DNA of 64,000 bases from Liriodendron chinense (GCA_003013855.2 ML058449.1:2356001-2420000); one strand, 5' to 3'; numbered from the stretch's first letter, positions 21,820-34,070 are shown. Notes: a model not told the origin generated them from the sequence alone. Numbers and translations: made by a program.

Positions 21820-23550
21820 TTGTTTCTTATTTTTTGGTTTTGCATGCCACATTGGGCTCAGGATTCCAATAACCGACTCATACGTGAAGCGGGGATAGTA
21901 GAAGGAATTGACAGAGAACCACGTGCGAGGAGACATCTAAACTCTCCAATTTTGCCTGAAAATATGGCTGCAAATCAACCTAATCCGGGCCAAAACCAAA
22001 CTGAAACAGGGGAGAATGTGGTTGAGAATGTTCCCCGACATAGGACTTTACGTGATTTCTTGCAACCTGCAAGAGCAAGCACCCCATCCTGCATAGTTTT
22101 TCCACAAAATGCAGGGAATGTGGATTTGAAACCGGGAGTGATTCAACTTTTCCCTAAATTCCATGGTTTAGACAGTGAAAGTGCCTATCAACACCTTAAG
22201 GAGTTTGATGAGGTAATTACCACCATGCACTTTGCAAATGTGACTGAAGATGTAGTAAGACTAAAATTCTTCCCTTTCACTCTTAAAGATAAAGCCAAGG
22301 GATGGCTTTATGCATTGAAGCCAAGATCAATTGGTGCATGGACTGATATGCACAGAGAATTTATAAAAAAATTCTTCCCTACTCACAAAACGAACATGTT
22401 GAAGCGCCTTATCATGAACTTTGCCCAAAAGGAGGACGAAACCTTCTTCCAATGTTGGGAGAGGTTTAAGGAGTTATTAAATGCATGCCCACATCATGGC
22501 TATGAAATTTAGCGAGTTATAAGCTTTTTCTATGAAGGACTGACTTCACCCATGTGCCAATTTGTAGAGATGATGTGTAACGGAGAGTTCATGAATAAGG
22601 AAGCTGATGAAGCATGGGATTATTTGGAAGAATTGGCTGAGAATGCACAGGCTTGGGACACATCGAAACCAACTACTTCCAAGACTGGCCAACAAAAGGA
22701 AAAGGGGGGAATGTATGTCTTATCAGAAGAAGATAGCATAAGTGCACGGTTGGCTAGCCTCACAAGAAAGGTCGAAGCCATGGAATTAAGGAAAGGAGAA
22801 ACAATAAACTCCACTGACGTTGAAACTGTTTGTGGAATTTGTGCTGGAACTCAACATACTACACAAGATTGTCCCACAATTTCAGCAGTCCAAGGCATCT
22901 TACAAGAACAAACAAATGCCATAAACAGTTATCAACAGCAATATGGTGCTCCAAACTCAAACACGTTTAATCCTAATTGGAAGAACCATCCCAACTTCAG
23001 TTGGAGGAATGGACCCACTGCAAATGCAAACAACACTCCAAAAGTATCACTAGAGGAGATATTGGGTGCATTCGTATCAGTCCAAGCTGAGTATAATAAG
23101 ATAAATTCTCTAAAAATAGATGGGTTCATGCAAGAGCAATTGAAATTCAATCAAAATTCAACTCAAGCCATCAATGAATTGAAAACATCTCTGGCTAGAG
23201 TTGAATCTCACCTTAGTGTTAGAGAGAAGGGCACACTTCCTGCCCAACCTCTTCCTAACCCAAGGACCCAGTTTGAGATACAAGATGCAAGCTCATCCTC
23301 CCACCATACGGAACATGTCCAAGCTATCACCACTTTGAGAAGTGGGAAAGAAATTGACAAATCTAATCCGGTGAAGGCCTCAAAGCCTAAGGATCCGAAA
23401 ATTCCCAAAGAGGATGATAGCCCAAACAATATTCCACAAGAGAAAGAACCGGAAAGACAATACAAGCCGGTCGCCCCATTTTCACAAAGGTTGATTTCAC
23501 CTAAACCTTTAGATAAAAATCTGGAGATTTTAGAAGTTTCAAGCAAGTGA
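21820..23550 (+). pseudogene. gag of element B, one in-frame stop
   Basis: Capsid-nucleocapsid protein of the element. The Retrotrans_gag region covers TLRDFLQPARA, LFPKFHGLDSESAYQHLKEF and FFPTHKTNMLKRLIMNFA. A TAG at 22510-22512 replaces the Trp codon that element A has (GYESWR). The frame then continues to 23550. The CCHC knuckle CGICAGTQHTTQDC (about 22830-22875) is complete, unlike that of A. A Gln/Asn-rich region and the conserved ITTLRSGKEID motif follow. At about 23535 a single missing base shifts the frame, ending gag early and moving the KINIPLLDAIKQIP motif to the next frame. The start is uncertain: 21820 is the first Met, 21964 is another in frame. Confidence 0.9.
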
Positions 23551-24150
23551 AGATCAACATCCCGTTGTTGGATGCAATAAAACAAATACCATCTTATGCC
23601 AAATTTCTAAAAGAATTATGTACAGTCAAAAGGAAACACAACGTTCACAACAAAGTTCTTTTGACTGAGAATTTGAGAGCCACCATCAAACAAGAGGTGC
23701 CCCAAAAATACAAGGATCCGGGTAGTCCAACCATCTCATGCATCATAGGAGACTACCGGATTAAACAAGCCCTACTCGACTTGGGGGCAAGTGTGAATCT
23801 CATTCCATACTCGGTCTACGAACAACTTGGGTTAGGTGAATTGAAACCCACCAAAACCACACTCCAACTTGCTGATAGATCCATCCGTATACCGAGAGGA
23901 ATGATAGAGGATGTTCTAGTCCAAGTTGATAAATTCTACTACCCAGTAGACTTTATTGTCTTGGATACACATCCCGTGATAGGCACCAGTGCGCAAATTT
24001 CCGTCATACTTGGACGGCCGTTTCTAGCTACTTCAAATGCCATTATCAATTGTAGAAATGGACTTGTACAAATGTCCTTTGAAAATATGACCCTTGAGCT
24101 TAACATATTTGATTTATGCAAACAACCACGGGAGGTTGATGATGATGTCC
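23551..24150 (+). pseudogene. aspartic protease domain of element B
   Basis: Opens a 611-codon stretch (23547-25382). Conserved KINIPLLDAIKQIPSYAKFL leads into the active-site motif LLDLGASVNLIPYSVYEQLG near 23770-23830, then QLADRSIRIPRG, and ILGRPFLATSNAIINCRNG near 24006-24062. DLGA in place of D(S/T)GA is typical of Athila/Tat proteases. The domain itself is unbroken. Confidence 0.85.
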
Positions 24151-25562
24151 ACGAATTAAACATGATTGAATCATTCGTGGAGGATACAGTCCCCTTGTCA
24201 CTATTTTCCGACCCTTTGGAGGCATGTGTGGCCCATCCTCATGAGATGAATGATGACACAACACAAGAGATGGATGCCATTCTAGATGTGATGCTGGTGC
24301 TTGAGAATAAAAGATGGAGGGCCCCAATAGAGCCTTTGCCTGTAAATGAGAACAAGGCCCTCCCATCCAACATCAAGGCGCCAACACTCGACCTAAAACC
24401 ATTGCCAAGTGAGCTAAAATATGTTTATTTAGGTCAAGATGAGACATATCCAGTGGTGATTTCTTCCCACTTGGATGAGGAACAAGAGAGTAGGCTAATA
24501 GCCACTCTATTAGAGCACAAGAGTGCCATTGGATGGTCAATTGCAGATCTCAAAGGCATAGATCCACTGATTTGTACTCACCGCATACACCTTGAGGAAA
24601 ATGCAAAGACATCCCGGCAACCACAAAGACGACTAAATCCAAACATGAAGGATGTAGTTAAGGCCGAAGTGGTGAAACTATTGGTTGTAGGTATCATTTA
24701 CCCAATATCCGATAGCCAATGGGTGAGCCCAACTCAAGTGGTGCCTAAGAAATCCGGAATAACCATCGTAGCCAATGCCAATAACGAACTCGTGCCAACT
24801 AGAGTCACTACTGGTTGGAGAATGTGCATTGACTACAGGAAGCTAAACACTGTCACGAGGAAAGACCACTTCCCCCTACCGTTTGTTGATCAGATTTTAG
24901 AATGGTTGGCGAGTCATTCCCACTTTTGCTTCCTTGATGGCTATTCAGGGTACAACCAAATAGAAATTGCCTGTGAAGACCAAGAAAAGACTACATTCAC
25001 ATGTCCATTCGGCACTTTCGCCTATCGACGGATGACGTTTGGACTATGTAATGCCCCTGCAACCTTTCAGCGTTGTATGATGAGCATCTTTTCTGACATG
25101 GTGGGGACCATTCTCGAAGTCTTCATGGATGATTTTTCCGTATTTGGTTGTAGCTTTGATGAGTGCCTTGAGCACTTGAAATCTGTGCTGAAAAGATGTG
25201 AAGAGAAGAACCTTGTGCTGAATTGGGAAAAGTGTCACTTCATGGTTCAAAAGGGAATTGTACTTGGTCACATCGTTTCACAAAATGGAATTGAGGTGGA
25301 CAAAGCGAAAATTGATCTTATCTCTAACCTTCCACCACCCAAAAGCATACGAGATGTTCGGTTCTTTTTAGGACACGCATGATTCTACAGAAGGTTCATA
25401 AAGGACTTCAGTTCCCTCTCTCGCCCTTTATGTAACCTACTTCAAAAGGAAAATTCATTCGAGTGGAATGAAGAATGTCAAAAGGCCTTTACCACCCTTA
25501 AAGGTATGTTGACATGTGCTCCAATAATGTAACCACCTGATTGGAGCCTTCCTTTTGAGATT
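24151..25562 (+). pseudogene. reverse transcriptase domain of element B
   Basis: Copies element RNA to DNA. A linker with LDLKPLPSELKYVYLGQDET leads to RT motifs SDSQWVSPTQVVPKK, MCIDYRKLNTVTRKDHFPLP, FLDGYSGYNQIEIA and the catalytic FMDDFSVFG near 25120-25150. A TGA at 25380-25382 replaces a Gly codon in the FLGHAGFYRRF motif, and a TAA at 25530-25532 replaces the Gln of IMQPPD; both residues are intact in A. The palm and catalytic Asp pair survive; the thumb/connection is cut. Confidence 0.9.
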
Positions 25563-25951
25563 ATGTGCGATGCTAGCGACTATGCTATTGGGGCCGTGCT
25601 AGGCCAAAGAAAAGATAAAAAGCCATGTGTCATCTACTATGCAAGTAGAACCCTAAACTCAGCCCAAGCAAACTACACCACTACTGAAAAGGAACTTTTA
25701 GCCATAGTTTTTGCCTTGGACAAGTTTAGGTCCTATTTGATTGGATCCAAATCATTATATTCACTGACCATGCCGCACTTAAGTATCTTCTCTCTAAGAA
25801 GGATGCTAAACCACGGTTGTTAAGATGGATCCTTCTACTCTAAGAATTCGACATAGAAATACGTGATAAGAAAGGAGTAGAAAATGTAGTAGCTGACCAT
25901 CTCTCTAGACTTATCCTCACTGATTCCCCTGAAACGACTGCAATCAATGAC
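25563..25951 (+). pseudogene. RNase H domain of element B
   Basis: Starts MCDASDYAIGAVLGQRKDKK with the first catalytic Asp, then [20 protein letters not shown] with the Glu. A frameshift near 25750 moves the [13 protein letters not shown] motif (third Asp) to another frame. A TAA at 25841-25843 replaces a Gln codon that A retains. The connection ends [15 protein letters not shown] in the integrase frame. Confidence 0.85.
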
Positions 25952-27289
25952 ATGTTCCCTGATGAACAACTTTTTGTTGTTTCCCAATTGCCATGGTATG
26001 CGGACATTGCTAACTATCTTGCTACAGGTACAATTCCTACATATTGGAAAAAGCAAGATAAGGATAGATTCTTCACGGAGGTGCGGAAATTCCTATGGGA
26101 CGACCCATACTTATTCAAGTATTGTCCCGATCAAATCATAAGGAGATGTGTCCCAGATGATGAGCAACAAAGTATCATCTCCTTCTGTCATTCTCAAGCA
26201 TGTGGTGGCCACTTTTCGGCTAAAAAGACCACAGCGAAAATTCTGCAATGTGGGTTTTATTGGCCCACCATGTTCAAAGACACACATGAGTTTTGCAAAG
26301 CATGTGAACCTTGTCAGAAATTAGGAGGAATCTCCCGTAGAAATATGATGCCACTCAATCCCATCTTAATAATCAAAATTTTTTATTGTTGGGGCATCGA
26401 TTTCATGGGCCCATTCCCATCTTCTTTTGGAAACCTATACATCTTGCTTGCTGTTGACTATGTTTCCAAATGGGTCGAGGCCATCCCTTGCCGGAATAAT
26501 GACCATAAAACGGTCATTCAATTTTTAAAAGAAAATATTCTTTCCCGGTTTGGAACGCCTCGAGTCATCATAAGTGATGGAGGGTCTCACTTTTGCAATC
26601 GCCCTTTTGAAACCTTAATGAAGAAATATGGCGTTACACACAAAGTGAGCACTCCTTATCACCCACAAACTAGTGGACAAGCTGAGATATCCAATAGGGA
26701 GATTAAACACATTTTAGAGAAAACGGTGAACCCCGATCGAAAGGATTGGTCGCTTCGGCTTACCGATGCGCTTTGGGCTTACCGTACAGCTTTCAAAACC
26801 CCTATTGGAATGTCTCCCTATAGACTTGTCTATGGGAAGGCTTGTCACTTGCCTATGGAGTTGAAACATAGGGCATATTGGGCTATTAAGAAGATGAATT
26901 TCAATTCTGACAAGGTAAGCTCGTTACGCAAACTACAGTTGAATGAACTTGCAGAAATCCGGAATGAGGCTTATGAGAATGCGAGAATTTACAAGGACAA
27001 GACGAAGATATTCCATGATAAGAATATTCTTCACAAGACATTCACGATCGATCAAAAAGTCCTCATGTATAATTCTCGCTTACATCTATTTTCGGGAAAA
27101 TTGAGATCTCGATGGACTGGTCCCTACATTGTGCAAACTATCTATCCATATGGGACTGTCGAGCTGTTAAATCCGAGGAACAGCAACATTTTTAAGGCGA
27201 ATGGGCAGCGATTAAAGCCGTTCTTTGAGAAATTTCCTTCAGAAGGTATGTCCATACCTCTGAATGATCCTGTGTATCAGGATGATTGA
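25952..27289 (+). pseudogene. integrase domain of element B (open, 445 codons)
   Basis: The longest undamaged part. The zinc-binding HHCC domain is present (His residues in [11 protein letters not shown], Cys residues in FCKACEPCQ). The catalytic core follows: Asp in [13 protein letters not shown], Asp in [15 protein letters not shown], Glu in [16 protein letters not shown]. The [17 protein letters not shown]-terminal fold then ends in VYQDD and TGA at 27287-27289. It lies downstream of several stops, so it could only be made through the damaged polyprotein; hence pseudogene. Confidence 0.9.
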
Positions 27290-28410
27290 TCTCCTAGTCT
27301 GATGGAGGTATAGAGTAGTTAGGATTATGATTTTGCTGCTTTTGTTTTCTTTTTCATAGGTTTGTTAGAAGGAGGAAGATTTTCACTTTTCACTCTCTCA
27401 GGTACTATCATTCCTCACTCCCTTTTATTTTCAAATTGCTCTCATGTTTTGCTCATTGCACATCTTTTACATTGAGGACAATGCAAGATTTGGTTGGGGG
27501 GTGCAGGATCACTTGGATGAATCCAGCGTTTTGCAACATTTCAAGCAATTATGTGGAAATTTTTATATTTTTCAAAAATTCGAAACTCTTTTGGAAAACA
27601 CCGGTTCTATGCATTCAAGTTGATATGAGCATAAGAGGAGGAGATATGAAGTGTATGGGGCTGGATGTCTGGAATTTCTCATAGCATAATGGTTTTATAT
27701 GTGAACTCCCCTATTTTTGTGATTGATAGAAAATCTGAACACTTTTACACCTAGTTCACATTACACGATTTTCATGAGTTGAAGGGATTATGTGATTTAT
27801 GGATTAGCTAGACTTTGAATTAAGGTGTTGAGAAATCAGGCCGGGGTACTTTGTCCATCCTTGTCCATGGGAAAATAATGAAAGATATGGATTTTTAAAA
27901 ATCCTATCTAAACTAAAAGAAAAAGGAAAAGGAAGGATGAAATTGGGAATGATGGAAAATTGGTGGAAAATTCCGATTAGGGCTACCTATTACCAACCGG
28001 GGGATGGTCTACCCGTAACCAAAGCCGGAAATGGGACGTAGTGTGAAAGTCATCGGAAGGACAGTAAGGCAAATTCCTGTCATTGGCTTGATGTGACTCT
28101 ATGTATCTTGAGTCTATAGTCTACTTGATCTATGAAAAAGATAATCCTAGAAACTCGTGAGATTAATTTTCACTACCCACACTAGGTTGAATTTGTTCAA
28201 GTCCTTCTATTTATCAACCAATCAGCGGGAATTTCATATGAATGCTTATTATGTCTTGAGAGTTTTTGGTTTCAACCTCTGTCGCCTAATATTTATGAAT
28301 CTTGCGCTTATATACCTTGGAATGTATAGAATAATGGTTTCAGAAGGAGAGTTGAGTTTCTGAAGAGTAGAATTGGTTTCACGCATGTTTTGCTCGGGAC
28401 TAGCAAAATG
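27290..28410 (+). other. non-coding 3' internal region of B
   Basis: About 1.1 kb without an env-like ORF, matched in A at 511-1589. A second polypurine-like tract, TTTGGTTGGGGGGTGC, is at 27489-27505, about 930 bp before the 3' LTR. Confidence 0.75.
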
Positions 28411-28424
28411 CTGGTTGGGGGTTG
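28411..28424 (+). promoter_or_regulatory. polypurine tract of element B
   Basis: CTGGTTGGGGGTTG directly before the 3' LTR TGTTGAGC. Confidence 0.85.
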
Positions 28425-30026
28425 TGTTGAGCTCTTAATTGTGCAAATTCTAACCCAAATTCATCACTCATTGTGCAAGGTTTGTATGGTTTATAGGCTA
28501 ATCCAATGCATGTTTTGTGACTACAGGACTGAGAGTGGTTCCACCTAATTGAAGATAAAAAGGGCTCATTTGGGACTATTTTGATGAAGATCATTTGAGG
28601 ACCAAAGAAGAAAAGAAGAAAGAAAGTAAAAGAAAGGAGCAAGGAAAGAAAAGAAAAGGAAGAAAAGAAAAAAAGGAAGACTACCGACCAGTCTTGACCG
28701 GTCGGCCAAGAAGGCCAGACCGGTCTTGACCGGTCAGCCATGCACGTTGGGAGGTTGCTGAAGACGTCCGACCGGTCATGACCGGTCGGACATGATTGCT
28801 GGACCAATGATGAACAAGCCCGACCGGTCAAGACCGGTCGGCCATACTTGCTGGAACGTTAATGAAAATGTCCGACCGGTCATGACCGGTCGGATATGGT
28901 TGCTGGAGTGGTCAGCCAATGAGGCCGACCGGTCATGACCGGTCGGCTGTGCGTAAGAATTTAGAAACTTCCAAATACAGCCCGATTTTCTCTGCGCTGC
29001 GTAACTCTTATGCAGTTTCTCGATTCTTCCGAAGTTGTGGAGCCTCCAGACTATAAAAGGACACCTAGGGATCATTCCTAGGGCATCGTAGAAGGGTTTA
29101 AGCGAGGTTGGAGGCTGTTGAAGTGGATTTCGGAGTTTCACAACTCCTTCTAGTTTGCTTTGCTGTTTTCATGCTTTATATAGTTGTTTCATGTTTCCTT
29201 GGATCATGAGCAGCTAAACCTCTTAGCTAGGGCTAAGAGGTGAAGCTTGTAGTAGATCCAAGATGTTTTAATTCGTAGTTAAGTGGTTTTAAGTGTGGAA
29301 TTCATGATTATGAACTAAGGTTTGAAGTTTATACAAGTTTTTGAGTAGTTTTTCTTAGTCTTATGATGACTCATGGATGTTTGGGAGAATTACTTAATTG
29401 CTTAATTGGTTTGTATCCGTCTAGACCTGTATGATTCGAGGAATCGGAGTGCGCTCTAGTACTATGATCTTCATAAAGGGACTTCATACCAAAGTTCTAT
29501 TTTTCTGTTTTTCTGGAATATGTATGGACTGTGCATGTGATTTGAATCAAGTTCAAATCCTGATCTAGCCTTGTCTTGTGACAGGACTTGAGGATGGTTA
29601 TGATTGTGAACTGGACCTTTAGGAAAGGGGAATGACCTATGCAATTGAGCATGCTCAGATCAGCCTACATTGAGTGAATCTTATGCATAGAACTTACATA
29701 TGACAGATTGTTTAGTTTAACAGCTCTATCATCCGACTAGATAGGTCTTAATATCGATTCTAGTTGAGAGAATGAGAAACCACAGCGGATTGAACATCAA
29801 GGATTGCTACAAGTGGATCCTTGAAGCCCTAGTGCCTTTTTATCATTAGTCACTTTAATTTAATTAAACTTTGTTACTCACATCAATTCTATTCAAAATC
29901 TGATTACTAGCTTTCAATAGACACTTTTGGATGTGTTTGTAAAATCCTACATAAGTCCCTGTGGATCGACCTCGGTCTTACCGAGATTATTACTACATCG
30001 CAACCCTACACTTGGGGAAGCGAACA
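28425..30026 (+). repeat. 3' LTR of element B
   Basis: 1602 bp, same length as the 5' LTR, about 19 substitutions and no indel seen. Palindrome array at 28684-28946, TATA at 29050-29060. Confidence 0.95.
28684..28946. repeat. palindrome array in 3' LTR of B
   Basis: Same six dyads as 19933-20195; the first has one extra mismatch (CCAGTC). Confidence 0.95.
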
Positions 30027-30031
30027 ATGGT

Positions 30032-30990
30032 CCAAAGTGTCGGGGAGCCAACTTCATGGACTTACGAAAAGCCATTGTGGTTTGCCGATAGGGCTGCAAC
30101 CGAAGATAGACCCAGTCCCCAACCTCAAATTCTCGTTCAGTTTGGTGTAAGTCTGCCATTCACTTCATCCTTTCTTGTGCCGACAGCAAGTTCTCTTTCA
30201 AAAGAGATAATACGTGATCTCTACTTCATAGTTCCGCCTCCACAGCTTGCACTTTCGCGGTGCCAGGGATGTATGCTGTTATTCGAGGTGGTGGTACTCC
30301 ATAGACTGCCTCATAAGGTGTAAGCAATGTTGAAGAGTGAAAAGTGGTATTATACCACCACTCAGCCCATGGCAACCATCTGGTCCATTCCTTAGGCCTT
30401 CCACTAGTGAAGCAACATAAATAATTTTCAAGGCACCGGTTAACGACCTCGGTTTGCCCATTGGTTTGAGGGTGGTAGGCCGAACTCATTTTTAGTTGAG
30501 TTCTTTGAAGACGGAATAACTCTTGCCAAAAGAGGCCAGTAAATGTCGGGTCCCGATCACTTACTATGGATCTCGGCATCCCATGCAACTTAAATACATG
30601 TTCCACGAACAACTGAGCCAATAGTGGCTGTTGTGTATGGATGTGTCATGGCCACAAAATGAGCGTACTTAGAAAGCCGATCAACCACGACCAAGATGAC
30701 GCATTTTCCTTGTGATGCAGGCAATCCTTTGATAAAGTCGAGGGAAATATCACTCCAAACTTGCTTAGGTATCAGCAAAGGTTGAAGAAGGCCTGGAGGA
30801 GCCACAATTTCAGATTTCTGGTGTTGACAAACATCACACTCCCGAACATGCTGTTTGATGTCCTTCCTCATCCCACACCAATAGAAGTTGTGAGCCACAC
30901 ATTTGAGCGTTTTGTGATATCCCGAGTGTCCACCGGTAGGACTTTCATGAAATTCTCTCAGAATTCATTGCTTCAAAATTGATGTGGAAC
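30032..30990 (-). pseudogene. integrase zinc finger and core of chromovirus C
   Basis: In reading order: His-His half ESPTGGHSGYHKTLKC (about 30960-30905), then NFYWCGMRKDIKQHVRECDV with the Cys pair. First catalytic Asp in ISLDFIKGLPASQGK. Second in SIVSDRDPTFTGLFW. Glu in QTNGQTEVVNRCLENYL (about 30450). Then GVPPPRITAY and VGDWVYLRLQPYRQ, ending at KLAPRHFGP where element B is inserted. Frame changes occur near 30600 and 30230. Confidence 0.85.
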
Positions 30991-31631
30991 TAATTAGGAG
31001 TTTGCCTTTATAATAAAGTATCCCATTAAGCATAGAATACTTGGAAGAGTTCAAATTACCATCTCTCCAGCCTTGTAATTTTTTTTTGAATTTCTAGATC
31101 AGCCTCATACTCTCTTCGCATGTCATTCAACCAAGAGGGAATGGGGGAAGATGTGGCGTTGAGCGTCCCATCATCAACAATCCTTGAGAGGGCATCTGCT
31201 GCTTTATTTTCTTTCCCCTTCTTGTATTCGATCATGTAATCATAACCAAGTAGCTTTGTGAGCCACTTTTGTTGAGCATTGGTGATAATCCACTGCTCCA
31301 ACAATATTTTAAACTCCTTTGATCAGGTTCTAATAATGAACTGACGGCCCAATAGATACGGTTGCCATTTTTTAACGGTGATGACAATAGCCAACAGCTC
31401 CCTTTTGTAAGTTGATAAGTTTAGGTTCTTCCTTGCAACGCTTGATTAATGAAGGCAATGGGCCTTCCTTCTTGCATCAACACTCCGCCAATGCCCACTC
31501 CAGAAGCATCACATTCTATAACAAATTGCTTGGTGAATTCTGGCAATGCTAGAATTGGGGCCCGCGTCATAGCTTCCTTGAGGCACTGAAAGGCTTGTTC
31601 AGCTCCTTCTGTCTAACCAAAAGAGTTCTTC
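30991..31631 (-). pseudogene. RNase H domain of chromovirus C
   Basis: [20 protein letters not shown] (about 31535-31475) holds the first catalytic Asp. The LLGYDYMIEYKKGKENKAAD motif and ALSRI follow at 31304-31056. Frame breaks separate these parts. Confidence 0.8.
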
Positions 31632-32480
31632 TTAAGCAATGCACTTAAAGGAGTAACCATCCTCCCATAATCTTTGACAATTTTTTTTGTAATACCCAGT
31701 GAGTCCAAGGAACTCACGTAAGGCTTTGGGTGTGGCAGGTTGTGACCATTCCAAGATGCTTGAGATTTTGGTGAGGTCCATGGCTACTCCCTTGTGAGAG
31801 ATAATGTGGCCGAGATAGTCAATCTCTTCTTGCCCGAACCTGCACTTTGAAATCCTTGCATATAACTTGTGAAATCGTAATATATCCAAGGTAATTCGTA
31901 AATGAATTAAATGATCTTCCCACGTTCTACTATAAACTAAGATATCATAAAAAAAAAAATACCAATATAAATTTTCACAAATGTGGTTTAAATATCTCGT
32001 CATAAGACTTTGAAAAGTTGAAGGTGCATTGGTGAGGCCAAATGGCATTACCAGAAACTCATAATGGCCTTCATGGGTTCTGAAAGCAGTTTTTGGAATG
32101 TCTTCTTCATGGACCCGGATCTGGTGGTATCCAGATCTAAGATCCAGCTTTGAATAATATTGTGACCCATGGAGTTCATCAAGCAATTCATCAATAACGG
32201 GAATCAGGAACTTATCTTTGATTGTCTCTTTATTGAGTGCTCTGTAATCAACGCAGAGACACCAACTGCCATCATGTTTGTGAACCAACAACACTGGAGA
32301 TGAGTAAGGACTCACACTAGGCCAGACGATGCCTGCTTCCAACATTTCGCGAACGATTCACTCTATCTCATTCTTTTGAAAGTGGGGGTAACGATAGGGC
32401 CTAACACTGACTGGGCGGTTTCCTTCTGCTAATGGTATTCGATGGTCATGAGCTCTTGGTGGGGGTAACCCACGTGGCTC
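31632..32480 (-). pseudogene. reverse transcriptase domain of chromovirus C
   Basis: Reads [64 protein letters not shown], then FFYDILVYS where chromoviruses have F-x-DDILVYS. The first catalytic Asp is lost beside an A/T run at 31946-31961. The domain continues through [12 protein letters not shown] and [13 protein letters not shown], where it is cut. The N-terminal HRIPLAEGNRPVSVRPYRYP motif is in the same direction near 32380-32440, before an in-frame stop. Confidence 0.85.
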
Positions 32481-33011
32481 AGAAAAGACGTCCCCATAAT
32501 CATGTAATAAGGTCTTGAGCCACGCCTGATTTGATATTATTGTTGGCTAACTGTTAAGGCTGTATAACAGTAGAATCATTCCCTTCCCATGTTTTTTAAT
32601 ACTTTTCACCATCTGATGACAATCAACTACCTCTATAGTTGCAGTTGGCACTCCTTTAAGGGTATATTCCCTTTCATTAAGAGAGAAACACATCCACAAA
32701 TGTGTAAAATCCCAAAGGATTAGGCCTAGAGTGCGCAACTAGTAGGCCCCCAGCATCATGTCACAACCTCTAAGTGGTAGAAGGTAGAAATTGGTTTGAA
32801 TTGTGAATTCGTGGATGGTGAAAGAGACCCCTTTGCATTTCCCTTCGCTAGCCATTTTGTTAGCATTTGCAACCATTACTTGGAAATGGTCACCAGGTAC
32901 CACCTTGATGCCATTTCTTTTAATAATCATGGGGTCCACAAAATTGTGGGTACTCTCGGAGTCGATCAGGACTGTGATGAATTGGAAGCCGAGTTTACCT
33001 CTAACTCGCAT
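32481..33011 (-). pseudogene. aspartic protease region of chromovirus C
   Basis: The 33011-32739 stretch reads TVLIDSESTHNFVD (active site; Gly of D-S-G replaced by Glu), then MVANANKMASEGKCKGV and FYLLPLRGCDMMLGAY, the usual chromovirus protease layout. The remainder to 32481 is a broken protease-RT linker. Confidence 0.75.
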
Positions 33012-34070
33012 GGTTTATTGTGATGGAGCTCCAACGATGGCATGTAGGGAGATTTCAGGGGGTTCTTCATGCTGCTCTGCCAGTTCCTCCCCTTGCTTGA
33101 TAGCTTCGATTTGTTCCTCATTATCTTCTGGCCAATCACCTTCAATTAGAAACAACTTTTGGGTCTTACGGCGGTGGCCCAGGTGGAACTTTTCATCACA
33201 ATTGTAGGAGAGCCCTCGTTCCCTTCTTTCTTTAGCTTCCATCGGAGTCAACCGTCTGACTGGTGGTACGAGTGACCTGACATTTTAGCATTTATGGTTA
33301 GTTGATTCTTGGGCACCTCAGGACGAGCTTGTCTTCTCCTAGCATTCATCTTTTCTTCTTGCAATCGAGCAAGCCCTATAGCAGCAGTAAGAGAAACTGG
33401 ACGAAACATCTGAACGTCCATTCGTATTTCTTCTTTGAGTCCACATATGTAACAACTGATGAGAAAAGACTCGGTGAGTCCCTCCGTTCGATTGGCCGAT
33501 TTCTCGAACTGTGATTGATATTCCTGTACAGTCGAGGTCTGCCTTAACTTTGCAAGGCTGCCAACGTAATCCTCAAATCGGTGGGGCCAAACCGAGTATT
33601 GAGGGCTGTTATAAATTCTGGCCATGTTGGCTTACTTTACGACTTCTCTCACCAATGATACCAATGGAGTGCTTCTCCTTCCAAATGAAAGGAGACAATG
33701 GTAAGTTGTTGCTCAGGTGCTATCTGATGGTCAGCGAAATAATGCTCGGCGCGGCATACCCACCCTGACAGGTTGCCACTTTCAAATCGTGGGAAATCCA
33801 GCTTCATAGTTCGGCCCTAAATCGAACCAAACGACTCGGCTTGAAGGGATCCAGAGGCTCCTTCAACTCTTGCAGGACACCCATGTGATCGACCATCAGA
33901 TTGTTCCCCACGTACAGCTTGAGAGTCGCCCGCTAGTAGCTCATATTTCACATTGAGAGTTGTGAGTTGCTGTAAGATCACCTTCAGCGTTTGGCTCTAT
34001 GCTTTAGATACTGACTTGAGGGTTTGGATCTCAACTTCATGTTGAGACAAGGAGTGGTCAACCATGGTCC
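33012..34070 (-). pseudogene. gag of chromovirus C
   Basis: N-terminal part near 34060-33900 (SQHEVEIQTLKSV), then KLDFPRFESGNLSGWVCRAE near 33805-33750, GEALHWYHW near 33670. A frame change leads to the stretch 33625-33248 (FEDYVGSLAKLRQTSTVQEY). The nucleocapsid RGLSYNCDEKFHLGHR has the first Cys of its knuckle replaced by Tyr. Several frame breaks; pseudogene. Confidence 0.75.

Larger units (their letters stand above)
19674..30026 (+). mobile_element. complete Athila-like Ty3/gypsy element B
   Basis: 10,353 bp with two LTRs of exactly 1602 bp and perfect duplication ATGGT at 19669-19673 and 30027-30031. It lies inside the integrase C-terminal coding of chromovirus C. Order on plus: 5' LTR, tRNA-Asp PBS, leader, gag, protease, RT, RNase H, integrase, non-coding 3' region, polypurine tract, 3' LTR. 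I counted about 19 differences between LTRs (1.2%), so it inserted recently. Even so, gag-pol has four in-frame stops and two frameshifts, so it needed proteins from another copy, or decayed fast. Same family as A. Confidence 0.95.

Noticed and set aside
27436..27684. Possible env-like ORF after the integrase of B
   Set aside because: Only 82 codons, no signal peptide or membrane segment, not conserved in A; the region is non-coding in both.
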